Under the pieces are notes generated by a model that saw nothing but the letters and a program-made list of their open reading frames with translations, searched no databases and was not told the origin of the DNA. The position numbers and the translations under genes are program-made. This document shows positions 15,877 through 24,771 of a DNA stretch of 64,000 nucleotides, piece by piece. Location of the stretch: NCBI GenBank assembly GCA_900540495.1, contig UQGA01000004.1, positions 1-64,000 on the forward strand, in the 5' to 3' direction. Numbering within the stretch: the stretch's first letter is position 1; each line of letters opens with the position of its first letter. The DNA comes from an uncultured Eubacteriales bacterium (GTDB lineage: Bacteria; Bacillota; Clostridia; Christensenellales; CAG-138).

Positions 15877-16981
15877 GATGAACCACGCACCCCTCATCCA
15901 CATCTCCAAGCGCGCGGCGCTGCCGTGGCAGAAGGCGTGGGGCATCCGCGGCGTCGCGCTCCTGTTTGCGCTGGTGCTGTGCGGTATCATCACGATGCTC
16001 CTCACCGGCGAAAACCCGTTTGAGATCTATGCCGCCATCTTTGACGGCGGGTTCGGCACGGCGCGCAAGGCATGGGTATTGTTCCAGAACCTGGCGGTGC
16101 TGTTGTGCATCTCGCTGGCCGTCACGCCCGCGTTCAAGATGCGCTTCTGGAACATCGGCGCCGAGGGGCAGGTGCTTGCCGGCGGGCTTGCGTGCGCGAC
16201 GTGCATGATCTGCCTGCGGGATGTGTTCCCCAACTGGCTGATCATCCTGTGCATGATCGTATCCAGCATCGCCGTCGGGGCGATCTGGGCCGCGATTCCC
16301 GGTTTCTTCAAGGCGCGCTGGAACACGAACGAAACGCTGTTCACGCTGATGATGAACTACATCGCCACGCAGCTGGTCGCCTACTTTGTCATCGTGTGGG
16401 AGGTGCCCAAGGGCGCCGGCAAGATCGGCATCATCAACCAGTCGTCCGGCATCGGCTGGCTGCCGCAGATCGGGGGATACCGATATCTCCTCAGCATCGT
16501 CGTCGTGGCGGTGCTGACGGTATTGATGTACATCTATCTCAACTACAGCAAGCACGGCTATGAGATTGCCGTCGTCGGCGAGAGCGAGCGCACGGCGCGC
16601 TATGTGGGCATCAACGTGCAGCGCGTCATCGTGCGGACGATGCTGCTCTCCGGCGCGGTCTGCGGCGTGGCGGGCCTGCTGCTGGTGGGCTCCACGGAGC
16701 ATACGCTCACAACCACGCTGGCCGACGGGCGCGGGTTTACCGCGGTCATGGTCTCCTGGCTGGCCAAGTTCAACCCGATCTTCATGATCTTTACGAGCTT
16801 CCTGCTCGTGCTGCTCAACCGCGGCGCGAGCGAGATCTCCACGGACTTCGGGCTCAACCAGTCGTTTGCCGATATCCTGACGGGCATCATCCTGTTCTGC
16901 ATCATCGGCAGCGAATTCTTTATCAACTATCAGATCCATTTCCGCAGGTCCGCGAAGAAGGAGGGCGAAGCGCATGTTTGA
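15869..16981 (+). CDS. BMP-type ABC importer permease 1
   Basis: 370 residues with about 9-10 hydrophobic segments, of the BPD_transp_2 (ribose/nucleoside importer) type. Recognisable parts are the loop FWNIGAEGQVLAGGL and the coupling region ESERTARYVGINVQRV, where the permease meets the ATPase. The ATG at 15869 overlaps the end of the ATPase gene by 8 bp and is preceded by GGAGGTGA. The next permease starts inside its last codons. Confidence 0.88.
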   Translation: MSKMNHAPLIHISKRAALPWQKAWGIRGVALLFALVLCGIITMLLTGENPFEIYAAIFDGGFGTARKAWVLFQNLAVLLCISLAVTPAFKMRFWNIGAEGQVLAGGLACATCMICLRDVFPNWLIILCMIVSSIAVGAIWAAIPGFFKARWNTNETLFTLMMNYIATQLVAYFVIVWEVPKGAGKIGIINQSSGIGWLPQIGGYRYLLSIVVVAVLTVLMYIYLNYSKHGYEIAVVGESERTARYVGINVQRVIVRTMLLSGAVCGVAGLLLVGSTEHTLTTTLADGRGFTAVMVSWLAKFNPIFMIFTSFLLVLLNRGASEISTDFGLNQSFADILTGIILFCIIGSEFFINYQIHFRRSAKKEGEAHV

Positions 16982-17966
16982 TTTTATCTCGTTCTTCCCG
17001 CGCGCGGTGGTGCAGGGCATCCCGCTGCTGTTCGGCAGCACGGGGGAGACGCTGACGGAAAAATCCGGCAACCTGAACCTCGGCATTCCGGGCGTCATGT
17101 ATGTGGGCGCCATCTGCGGCGTAATCGGCTCGTTCTTCTATGAGCACGGCGTCGGTGCGGAGAACATGACGGCGTTTCTTGCCATCGGCATTCCGCTGGT
17201 GTGCTCGATGCTCGGCTCGCTGCTGATGGGGCTGCTGTACTGCTTTTTGACCGTCACGTTGCGCGCCAACCAGAACGTCATGGGCCTCGCGCTGACGACG
17301 TTCGGCGTGGGCGTGGGCAACTTTTTCGGCGGTTCGCTGATCAAGCTGACAGGCAGCGAGGTGCCGTCCATCGCGCTGTCCGGCACGAGCATCTACTTCT
17401 CCAAGCCGCTGCCGTTTGCGGATGACCTGGGCGTTTTCGGGAAACTGTTCCTCTCGTATGGATTCCTCGCCTATACGGCCATCATTATCGCGCTCGTCTG
17501 TTCGTATGTGCTCAAGCGCACGCGCATAGGGCTGCAACTGCGCGCCGTGGGCGAAAGCCCGGCCACGGCGGATGCGGCGGGCATCAACGTCAACCGTTAC
17601 AAGTATGTGGCCACGTGCGTTGGCAGCATCATCGCCGGCCTTGGCGGTCTGTACTACATCATGGACTATGCCAGCGGCGTCTGGTCGAACAACGCCTTTG
17701 GCGACCGGGGCTGGCTGGCCATCGCGCTGGTCATCTTCACCATCTGGCGGCCGAGCGTGAGCATCCCGTCCTCCATCCTGTTCGGCGGGCTGTACATCCT
17801 GTACCTGTCGCTGCCGACGGGCGAAAACTTCGCCGTGAAGGAGCTGTTCAAGATGCTTCCGTACATCGCAACGGTTATCGTGCTCATCGCGGTGTCGCTG
17901 CGCCGTCGCCGCGAGGACCAGCCGCCGGAGAGCCTTGGCCTGCCGTATTTCCGGGAGGAGCGATAG
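16974..17966 (+). CDS. BMP-type ABC importer permease 2
   Basis: 330 residues, BPD_transp_2 type, shorter than permease 1 and typical of the second subunit. It has the LTEKSGNLNLGIPGVM loop and the coupling segment GESPATADAAGINVNRY. It overlaps permease 1 by 8 bp (start inside ATGTTTGA). The last gene of the importer operon; a terminator follows after about 60 bp. Its final codons and stop are included in a 20-bp duplicated sequence. Confidence 0.88.
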   Translation: MFDFISFFPRAVVQGIPLLFGSTGETLTEKSGNLNLGIPGVMYVGAICGVIGSFFYEHGVGAENMTAFLAIGIPLVCSMLGSLLMGLLYCFLTVTLRANQNVMGLALTTFGVGVGNFFGGSLIKLTGSEVPSIALSGTSIYFSKPLPFADDLGVFGKLFLSYGFLAYTAIIIALVCSYVLKRTRIGLQLRAVGESPATADAAGINVNRYKYVATCVGSIIAGLGGLYYIMDYASGVWSNNAFGDRGWLAIALVIFTIWRPSVSIPSSILFGGLYILYLSLPTGENFAVKELFKMLPYIATVIVLIAVSLRRRREDQPPESLGLPYFREER

Positions 17967-17998
17967 CGAAAACAAAGCGGAGCGGTAGCGAAAACAAA
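17957..17998 (+). repeat. 20-bp direct duplication over the stop codon of permease 2
   Basis: GGAGCGATAGCGAAAACAAA at 17957-17976 and GGAGCGGTAGCGAAAACAAA at 17979-17998 differ at one base, period 22 bp. The first copy contains the TAG stop. Confidence 0.8.
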
Positions 17999-18027
17999 AA
18001 TTATCAGATTATAAAAAAATATTTTAG

Positions 18028-18056
18028 AAAAAGGGCGCACATCGCGCCCTTTTAGG
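18028..18056 (+). terminator. Terminator of the BMP importer operon
   Basis: Stem AAAAGGGCGC (18029-18038) with GCGCCCTTTT (18044-18053), loop ACATC. Symmetric A and T runs allow use in both directions. Confidence 0.8.
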
Positions 18057-18085
18057 TTGAATTGCCGCCCGGGGCGCGATATAAT
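18057..18085 (+). promoter_or_regulatory. Promoter of serC-serA
   Basis: TTGAAT (18057-18062), 17 bp, perfect TATAAT (18080-18085). The leader to serC is about 58 nt. Confidence 0.7.
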
Positions 18086-18149
18086 AGGCTTACAGGTCAA
18101 GGGCACTTCGCCTGTCGAAAGAATACGGACAAAAAAGAAGGAGTGTTTG

Positions 18150-19241
18150 ATGATGGATTACGGCCGTACGTATAACTTTTCCGCCGGGCCGTCCATGCTT
18201 CCGCAGCAGGTGCTGGAGGAGTGCAGGGACGAGATGCTCAACTACCGTGGCAGCGGCATGTGCGTTATGGAGATGTCGCACCGCTCCAAGGTGTTCCAGA
18301 CCATCGTGGACGAGGCGGAGGCGGATCTTCGCGCGCTCATGGGCATCCCGGACAACTACCGGGTGCTGTTTGTGCAGGGCGGCGCGACGCTCCAGTTTGC
18401 CATGATCCCGATGAACCTCATGCAGAACGGCGTTGCCGACTATATCGTATCCGGCGCGTGGTCGAAGAAGGCGTACACCGAGGCGAAGAAGTTCGGCCGC
18501 GTCAACCTGCTGGCCACGAGCGAGGATCGCAATTACAGCTACATCCCGGACGGGAGCGACCTGCCGGTCGATCCGGATGCGGATTATGTGTACATCTGCG
18601 AGAACGAGACGATCCATGGCACGACATACCGCAAACTGCCGGACACCAAGGGCAAGGTGCTGGTGTCCGACCAGTCGAGCATGTTCCTGTCCAAGCCGTG
18701 CAATGTGGCGGACTATGGCCTGATCTACGGCGGCGTCCAGAAGAATATCGGCCCGGCCGGCATGGCCATCGTCATCATCCGTGAGGACCTGATCCGCAAG
18801 GATGTGGACGCCAGGTTGCCGATCTACCTCAGGTACGACACGCATGCGGACAACGGCTCCATGTACAACACCCCCAACTGCTGGTGCATCTATGTGTGCG
18901 GCAAGGTGTTCAAGTACCTGCAGTCCATCGGCGGCCTTGCCGAGATGGACCGCCGCAACCGCGAGAAGGCGGCCATCCTGTACGATTATCTCGACAGCAG
19001 CAGCATGTTCCGCGGCACGGTGGACAAGGAGTTCCGCTCGCTGATGAACGTGCCGTTCGTGACGGCCAGCAAGGAGCTCGATGCGGAAGTCGTGGCCGCC
19101 AGCAAGGCGGCCGGGTTCGACAACCTGAAGGGCCATAAGAGCGTCGGCGGCCTGCGCGCCTCGATCTATAACGCCATGCCCAAGGAGGGCGTGGAGGCGC
19201 TGGTGGCGTTTTTGAAGGACTTTGAAGCCAAGCACGCATAA
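18150..19241 (+). CDS. serC: Phosphoserine aminotransferase
   Basis: 363 residues, full length for SerC (class V aminotransferase). It uses glutamate to convert 3-phosphohydroxypyruvate to phosphoserine, the second step of serine synthesis. Visible motifs are the N-terminal YNFSAGPSMLP, the PLP-contacting GGATLQF and SDQSSMFLS, and the Schiff-base lysine in GGVQKNIGPAG. Two adjacent ATGs (18150, 18153) follow AAGGAG; the first has 6-base spacing. serA follows after 13 bp, so both work in one pathway from one promoter. No phosphatase gene (serB) is nearby. Confidence 0.95.
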   Translation: MMDYGRTYNFSAGPSMLPQQVLEECRDEMLNYRGSGMCVMEMSHRSKVFQTIVDEAEADLRALMGIPDNYRVLFVQGGATLQFAMIPMNLMQNGVADYIVSGAWSKKAYTEAKKFGRVNLLATSEDRNYSYIPDGSDLPVDPDADYVYICENETIHGTTYRKLPDTKGKVLVSDQSSMFLSKPCNVADYGLIYGGVQKNIGPAGMAIVIIREDLIRKDVDARLPIYLRYDTHADNGSMYNTPNCWCIYVCGKVFKYLQSIGGLAEMDRRNREKAAILYDYLDSSSMFRGTVDKEFRSLMNVPFVTASKELDAEVVAASKAAGFDNLKGHKSVGGLRASIYNAMPKEGVEALVAFLKDFEAKHA

Positions 19242-19254
19242 AGGAGGAAGCGCA

Positions 19255-20169
<915 letters not shown>

Positions 20170-20185
20170 CGCCCGTTGCGGGCGA

Positions 20186-20222
20186 GCGGGCGGCCTCCCA
20201 TTCCGGGCGGCCGCCCCTTTTC
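20186..20222 (+). terminator. Terminator of serC-serA
   Basis: Stem GGGCGGCC (20188-20195) with GGCCGCCC (20209-20216), followed by CTTTTCTTG. Confidence 0.65.
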
Positions 20223-20231
20223 TTGCGCGCA

Positions 20232-20364
20232 GGAAGCGCCGCCTGCCGCCGGGAGCGCCGCCTGACGCCGGAAGCGCCGCCTGCCGCCGGAAACGCCGCC
20301 TGCCGTCGGAAACGCCGCCTGCCGTCGGAAGCGCCGCCTGCCGCCGGAAACGCCGCCTGCCGCC
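20232..20364. repeat. 19-bp tandem repeat, seven copies
   Basis: Seven back-to-back copies of GGAAGCGCCGCCTGCCGCC with few changes start at 20232, 20251, 20270, 20289, 20308, 20327 and 20346. The period is not a multiple of 3 and copies touch with no spacers, so it is neither coding nor CRISPR. It fills the space between the serA terminator and the nrdD control region. Confidence 0.92.
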
Positions 20365-20371
20365 GGGACGG

Positions 20372-20387
20372 CCACAACATCTTGTGG
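20372..20387. promoter_or_regulatory. NrdR-box-like palindrome 1
   Basis: CCACAACATCTTGTGG fits the 16-bp NrdR box pattern (ACA-N6-TGT core). NrdR is the ATP/dATP-sensing repressor of ribonucleotide reductase genes. Core identical to the site at 20725. Confidence 0.6.
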
Positions 20388-20458
20388 GGGACCGGGCCGG
20401 ACGGCCGCGATATCCTGTGCCTGCGTGACCCGGTTCACAACGGCGTTTGTACACGGAA

Positions 20459-20474
20459 CCACAATATATTGTGG
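20459..20474. promoter_or_regulatory. NrdR-box-like palindrome 2
   Basis: CCACAATATATTGTGG, the centre of a perfect 20-bp palindrome (20457-20476), is very close to the NrdR consensus. A weaker copy (CCACCAATTCTTGTAC, 20492-20507) lies 33 bp downstream centre to centre, similar to the three-turn spacing of known NrdR box pairs. Confidence 0.7.
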
Positions 20475-20580
20475 TTTGCAGGTCATCGCGACCACCAATT
20501 CTTGTACAAACCATCAACAAAATATGAATTCTTTTTTAACAAAATTCATAACCATTCATTCCATGCAGCCGGTCGCGGAG

Positions 20581-20687
20581 TTATCCACGATTGGCGCTTG
20601 TTGCAACAATGCCCGCAATTCCCCGGATTGGGAGAAAAACCATTTGGAGGAAGGATTTTCCACCACTTTATCCACCGCATATCCACC
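20581..20687 (+). promoter_or_regulatory. Cluster of DnaA-box-like 9-mers
   Basis: Four same-strand 9-mers with a TCCAC core: TTATCCACG (20581), TTTTCCACC (20656), TTATCCACC (20668) and ATATCCACC (20679). The last three are 12 and 11 bp apart, close to one helical turn. They sit in an AT-rich stretch upstream of nrdD. DnaA is known to control nrd genes in E. coli. Binding here is inferred. Confidence 0.5.
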
Positions 20688-20721
20688 AAAAATATCAAAA
20701 TATGGTATGCATTTTCCGAGA

Positions 20722-20750
20722 TTGACACAACATCTTGTATGCGGTACACT
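20722..20750 (+). promoter_or_regulatory. nrdD promoter with embedded NrdR-box-like site
   Basis: Perfect -35 TTGACA (20722-20727), 17 bp, TACACT (20745-20750). The site ACACAACATCTTGTAT (20725-20740) overlaps the -35 and the spacer, so a bound repressor would block polymerase. Leader of about 26 nt. Confidence 0.7.
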
Positions 20751-20783
20751 ATCAAAGCACACAACGGAACGGGAGGCAATGGG

Positions 20784-22859
20784 ATGTTTACAGAGATCAT
20801 CAAGCGCGACGGGAGAACGGAACCGTTCAACCGGAAGAAGATCCAGAGCGCCATTTGGAAGGCGGCGCAGGCTGTCAACGGTACCGACGAGGCGCTGTCC
20901 GAGCGGCTGACCGACGAGGTCATCCGGCTGGCCGAGCTGCGCTATGAGGACCGCACGCCGGACGTGGAGGGCGTGCAGGACATCGTGGAAAAGGTGCTCA
21001 TCGAGGCCGGGCATGCCCGTACCGCGAAGGCGTATATCCTGTACCGCGAAAAGCGCCGCGGCACGCGCGAAATCAATGCGCTCATCGGCGCCACGATCGA
21101 TATGTTCGGCGATTATCTCAACGATAAGGACTGGCAGATCAAGGAAAACTCCAACATGCAAAAGAGCGTCAACGGACTCAATAACTATGTCCGCGAAGCG
21201 TTCACGAAGAAGTACTGGCTCTACGAGGTGTACCCGCTGGACGTGTGCAAGGCGCACGAGAGCGGCGATGTGCATATTCACGACCTGGGCTTCTTCGGGC
21301 CGTACTGCGCCGGTTGGGATCTGCGGCAGCTCCTCTCCGAGGGGTTTGGCGGCGTAGAGGGCAAGGTGGAGTCCAAGCCCGCCAAGCATCTGCGCTCGTT
21401 CCTCGGCCAGATCGTAAACTCCACGTTCACCACGCAGGGCGAGACCGCCGGCGCGCAGGCCTGGAGCTCGTTCGATACGTATTGCGCCCCCTTTATCCGT
21501 TACGACAATATGACCTTTGACCAGGTGCGCCAGTGCCTGCAGGAGTTTGTATTCAACATCAACGTGCCCACGCGCGTCGGCTTCCAGTGTCCGTTCTCCA
21601 ACCTGACGTTCGACATCAAGGTGCCCAAGACGCTGCGCGACGAACCGGTCATCATCGGCGGCGAGTATCAGAAGGAGACCTATGGCGACTTCCAGAAGGA
21701 AATGGACCTGTTCAACCATGCCTTCTGCGACGTCATGCTCGAGGGCGACGCCAAGGGCCGTGTGTTCACGTTCCCGATCCCGACGATCAACATCACGAAG
21801 GATTTTGAGTGGGACAGCCCGGTGGTGGACGATTTCATGCGCATCACCTGCAAATACGGCATTCCGTATTTCGCCAACTACATCAACTCCGATCTGTCGC
21901 CGGAGGATGCGGTATCCATGTGCTGCCGCCTCCGCCTCGACAAGCGCGAGTTGCGCAAGCGCGGCGGCGGCCTGTTCGGGTCCAACCCGATGACCGGCTC
22001 GATCGGCGTGTACACGATCAACCTGCCCCGCATCGGATATCTCTCCAAGACGAAGGAGGAGTTCTTCAAGCGGCTTGAGCATCTGGCGATGCTGGGCAAG
22101 ACGAGCCTTGAGATCAAGCGCAAGATCATCGAGCGGCAGACCGATCGCGGCCTGTATCCGTACTGCGCGTTTTATCTGCGCAACGTCAAGGCGCGCACGG
22201 GCGAGTATTGGACGAACCACTTCAACACCATCGGCCTGGTGGGCATGAACGAAGCGTGCCTCAACTTCCTCGGCAAGGACATCGGCAGCAGGGAAGGGCT
22301 TGCCTTTGCGCTCGAGGTCATGCACTTCCTGCGCGACCTCATGGTGCGCTTCCAGGAGGAGACCGGCCACAGCTATAACCTCGAGGCCACGCCGGCCGAG
22401 GGCACGAGCTATCGCCTTGCCAAGCTCGACAAGGCGCGTTATCCGGATATCATCCAGGCCGGCATCGAGGAGCCGATGTATACCAACTCCTCGCAGTTGC
22501 CCGTCACCTATACGGACGATATTTTCGAATGCTGCGACCTGCAGGACGAGCTGCAGTCGCTGTACACCGGCGGTACGGTGCAGCACCTGTATATCGGCGA
22601 GCGCATCGAGGACATCGAGACGTGCAAGAACCTCATCCGCACGATCTTTGAGAAGTACAAGATGCCGTATATCTCCATCACGCCGACCTTCTCCGTGTGC
22701 CACGAGCACGGCTATATTGCGGGCGAACATTTCACCTGCCCGGAGTGCGGACGCGAGGCTGAGGTGTGGAGCCGCGTGGTGGGCTTCCTGCGGCCGGTAC
22801 AGAACTACAACCCCGGCAAGAAGGAAGAGTACCTCATGCGCAAGAAGTTCGTCATCTGA
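20784..22859 (+). CDS. nrdD: Anaerobic ribonucleoside-triphosphate reductase
   Basis: 691-residue class III ribonucleotide reductase, which makes deoxyribonucleotides without oxygen using a glycyl radical. Residues about 1-90 form an ATP-cone, the allosteric dATP/ATP sensor. The C-terminus has a zinc site (CHEHG and CPECG) and the radical glycine in SRVVGFLRPVQ (Gly667). Length is normal. The reading frame stays open far upstream through the 19-bp repeats, but ATG 20784 follows GGGAGG and is just after the promoter, so it is the start. nrdG follows 145 bp later. Control by NrdR is expected from the boxes upstream. Confidence 0.95.
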   Translation: MFTEIIKRDGRTEPFNRKKIQSAIWKAAQAVNGTDEALSERLTDEVIRLAELRYEDRTPDVEGVQDIVEKVLIEAGHARTAKAYILYREKRRGTREINALIGATIDMFGDYLNDKDWQIKENSNMQKSVNGLNNYVREAFTKKYWLYEVYPLDVCKAHESGDVHIHDLGFFGPYCAGWDLRQLLSEGFGGVEGKVESKPAKHLRSFLGQIVNSTFTTQGETAGAQAWSSFDTYCAPFIRYDNMTFDQVRQCLQEFVFNINVPTRVGFQCPFSNLTFDIKVPKTLRDEPVIIGGEYQKETYGDFQKEMDLFNHAFCDVMLEGDAKGRVFTFPIPTINITKDFEWDSPVVDDFMRITCKYGIPYFANYINSDLSPEDAVSMCCRLRLDKRELRKRGGGLFGSNPMTGSIGVYTINLPRIGYLSKTKEEFFKRLEHLAMLGKTSLEIKRKIIERQTDRGLYPYCAFYLRNVKARTGEYWTNHFNTIGLVGMNEACLNFLGKDIGSREGLAFALEVMHFLRDLMVRFQEETGHSYNLEATPAEGTSYRLAKLDKARYPDIIQAGIEEPMYTNSSQLPVTYTDDIFECCDLQDELQSLYTGGTVQHLYIGERIEDIETCKNLIRTIFEKYKMPYISITPTFSVCHEHGYIAGEHFTCPECGREAEVWSRVVGFLRPVQNYNPGKKEEYLMRKKFVI

Positions 22860-23004
22860 CGCCCTTGCCCCGCCGGCGGGCAAGGCAAAGAACGGCAGCG
22901 AAACGCAACGCACCCGTTCGTCCACGGCACAGGCCGGCGGCGGGTGCGCGTTTTTGAAAAAGGCGCCGCGGATGCGGGCGCCGGGATGAGAGGGGAAGGG
23001 GAAC

Positions 23005-23676
23005 ATGCTGATCGCGGGACTGCGCAAAACGTCGTTTCTGGACTATCCGGGGCAGCCGTGCGCCGTGGTGTTTACGCCGTATTGCAACATGAACTGTACC
23101 TATTGCCACAACGAGGAGATCCTGCGCGGGGGCGTGCCGCTTGTGCCGGAGGCGGAGGTCATGGACTATCTGGAAAAGCGGGCCGGCACGCTTACGGCGG
23201 TCACCGTTTCCGGCGGGGAGCCCACGCTGCAACAGGATCTCGTCCCGTTTATCGAGCGGGTGCGGGCGCTGGGCTATCGTGTCAAGCTCGATACCAACGG
23301 CATGAAGCCGAATGTGTTGCAGCAGCTCCTGCTGCGCGAGCTGGTCGATTATGTCGCCATGGATATCAAAGCGTCGCCGGAACAATATGACGCGGTGACG
23401 CGCGTGCACTGCGATCTGGAGGCCGTGCGCCGCAGCATCTACCTGCTGCAGCACAGCGGCGTGGCGCATGAGTTCCGCACGACGTTCGCGCCGGAGCTGT
23501 CGACGGAGGATATCCTCGGCGCAGCCATGCTCGTGCAGGGCGCCCAACGGTATTTTCTGCAGCAGTACCGGCCCCGCAAGGACGAGGATCTGCCCGCGCA
23601 CCCCCCCTCCTACGTGCAGGAGACGGCCGCGCGCGTGCGCGAGGCCATCGGCGTGTGCGAGGTGCGCGGCCTGTGA
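23005..23676 (+). CDS. nrdG: Anaerobic ribonucleotide reductase activating protein (radical SAM)
   Basis: 223 residues. The radical SAM motif is CNMNCTYC (CxxxCxxC, about residue 28), holding the [4Fe-4S] cluster that cleaves S-adenosylmethionine. The SGGEPTLQ motif binds SAM. It generates the glycyl radical on NrdD. Being longer than the shortest NrdG proteins, it belongs to the NrdG2 type. The gap from nrdD holds an 8-bp hairpin (CCTTGCCC/GGGCAAGG, from about 22863), which may protect the nrdD message. It overlaps by 4 bp with a small gene. Confidence 0.92.
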   Translation: MLIAGLRKTSFLDYPGQPCAVVFTPYCNMNCTYCHNEEILRGGVPLVPEAEVMDYLEKRAGTLTAVTVSGGEPTLQQDLVPFIERVRALGYRVKLDTNGMKPNVLQQLLLRELVDYVAMDIKASPEQYDAVTRVHCDLEAVRRSIYLLQHSGVAHEFRTTFAPELSTEDILGAAMLVQGAQRYFLQQYRPRKDEDLPAHPPSYVQETAARVREAIGVCEVRGL

Positions 23677-23849
23677 ACCGGGAGCCGGGAGAGTACGTCG
23701 TGTCGCGCATCGACGGGGCATATGCGTATCTCTGCCGCACGGGCCAGCCGGAGGCGGAGGAACTGTTCATCGCGCTCGCGTTGCTGCCGCCGGGGACGGG
23801 CGAGGGCGGTCGCCTGCGCTACGAACTGCTCCAGCATACGCTGCTGTAG
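23673..23849 (+). CDS. Small protein, possibly DUF3006-like
   Basis: 58 residues starting at a GTG that overlaps the nrdG stop (GTGA), so it is translationally coupled to nrdG. The pattern YVVSRIDGAYAYL, an acidic middle and ALLPPGTGEGG resembles small DUF3006-type proteins (a beta-rich fold with an LP-x-G turn). No function is known to me. No separate ribosome site is clear, and expression would depend on nrdG translation. It could be spurious, but its sequence has protein-like features. Confidence 0.5.
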   Translation: MNREPGEYVVSRIDGAYAYLCRTGQPEAEELFIALALLPPGTGEGGRLRYELLQHTLL

Positions 23850-23970
23850 CGGCGCCGCCCGCCGGGGGACGCCCAGGAGCCTTCCAACACACCGGCCGCC
23901 GGGCCAGTCGACCGGCGGTCGGTTGCCTTTTTGGCGCCGCGCCGCTATACTCGAAAGAGGAGGTGGTTCT

Positions 23971-24678
23971 TTGGACAGGGGAAAGACCGGCGCGCTGATC
24001 GCATCCGCGCGCCGCGCGCAGGGCCTGACGCAGCAGGCGCTGGCCGGGCGCGTGCACGTCACGGCCAAGGCCGTCTCCAAGTGGGAGCGCGGGAGGAGCT
24101 TTCCCGGCGTGGACGTGCTGCCGGCGCTGGCGGCGGCGCTGGGGCTCCCCGTGGAGGCGCTGCTGTCGGGCGAGGCGCCGCCGTCTCCGACAGCGGAACC
24201 GCCGTCCACGGCTGCGCGGGAGGGCGGTCTGCACGCCGTGCCGGAGGGGCCGGCGTCTTCCGCGGAGCGGGGGCCGGCCCGGCCTGCCGCCAAGGCCCGC
24301 AACAAAAAACGCCGCGCGCGCCTGGCTGCGGCGCTCGTGGCGCTGTCGCTCGCGGCGGGCGGCGTGCTGTGGCGCTATGGCGGCGCGATCTTCCAGCGCG
24401 GCAACCCGATCCCGTACCTGCTGGCCGCCGCACAGCTCGACAGCGACACGCCGTTTGCCGAGGTGGGCAGCGGCGACGGGGTCTATATCGCGCCGCGGGG
24501 CGAGTGCCCCGCGCTGCTGGAGTTTGTGGAGCGGACGCGGCATGTCACGTTTGTGGAGCAGGCGGGCAGCGGCTATCTGTTTTCCAACGGCGTGGACGGC
24601 CTCGTCGTGCAATCGGAGGTCTATTGGGGGCGGTTTACCGTTTATCAGGTGCCCATGCACACGCTGCAGGCGCCGTGA
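23971..24678 (+). CDS. XRE-type regulator with a membrane segment and an outer domain
   Basis: 235 residues in three parts. Residues 1-60 are an XRE helix-turn-helix (QGLTQQALAGRVHVTAKAVSKWERG). Residues 61-110 are a low-complexity Pro/Ala/Glu linker. A hydrophobic segment (LAAALVALSLAAGGVLW, about 113-129) would cross the membrane, leaving about 105 residues outside. It looks like a one-component membrane-bound regulator or a HTH protein tethered to the envelope. The target and signal are unknown. TTG start with GGAGG seven bases upstream. A strong terminator follows. Confidence 0.75.
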   Translation: MDRGKTGALIASARRAQGLTQQALAGRVHVTAKAVSKWERGRSFPGVDVLPALAAALGLPVEALLSGEAPPSPTAEPPSTAAREGGLHAVPEGPASSAERGPARPAAKARNKKRRARLAAALVALSLAAGGVLWRYGGAIFQRGNPIPYLLAAAQLDSDTPFAEVGSGDGVYIAPRGECPALLEFVERTRHVTFVEQAGSGYLFSNGVDGLVVQSEVYWGRFTVYQVPMHTLQAP

Positions 24679-24690
24679 CGGGCGCCCGCG

Positions 24691-24730
24691 CCTCCCGCCT
24701 GTCGTGGGCGGGAGGTCATTTTTTCTTTTC
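24691..24730 (+). terminator. Terminator after the XRE membrane regulator
   Basis: Perfect 9-bp stem CCTCCCGCC (24691-24699) with GGCGGGAGG (24707-24715), followed by TCATTTTTTCTTTT. Confidence 0.85.
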
Positions 24731-24771
24731 GACAGCGTATGACAGGAAGCCGCCGGCGGGCGGCGCTTGGG

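Noticed and set aside
20232..20364. Tandem repeats considered as a CRISPR array
   Set aside because: Units are 19 bp and directly adjacent with no spacers, and there are no cas genes.
20581..20760. DnaA-box-like cluster considered as the chromosomal origin
   Set aside because: No dnaA, dnaN or other origin genes are nearby and only four imperfect boxes are present. A regulatory role at nrdD fits better.
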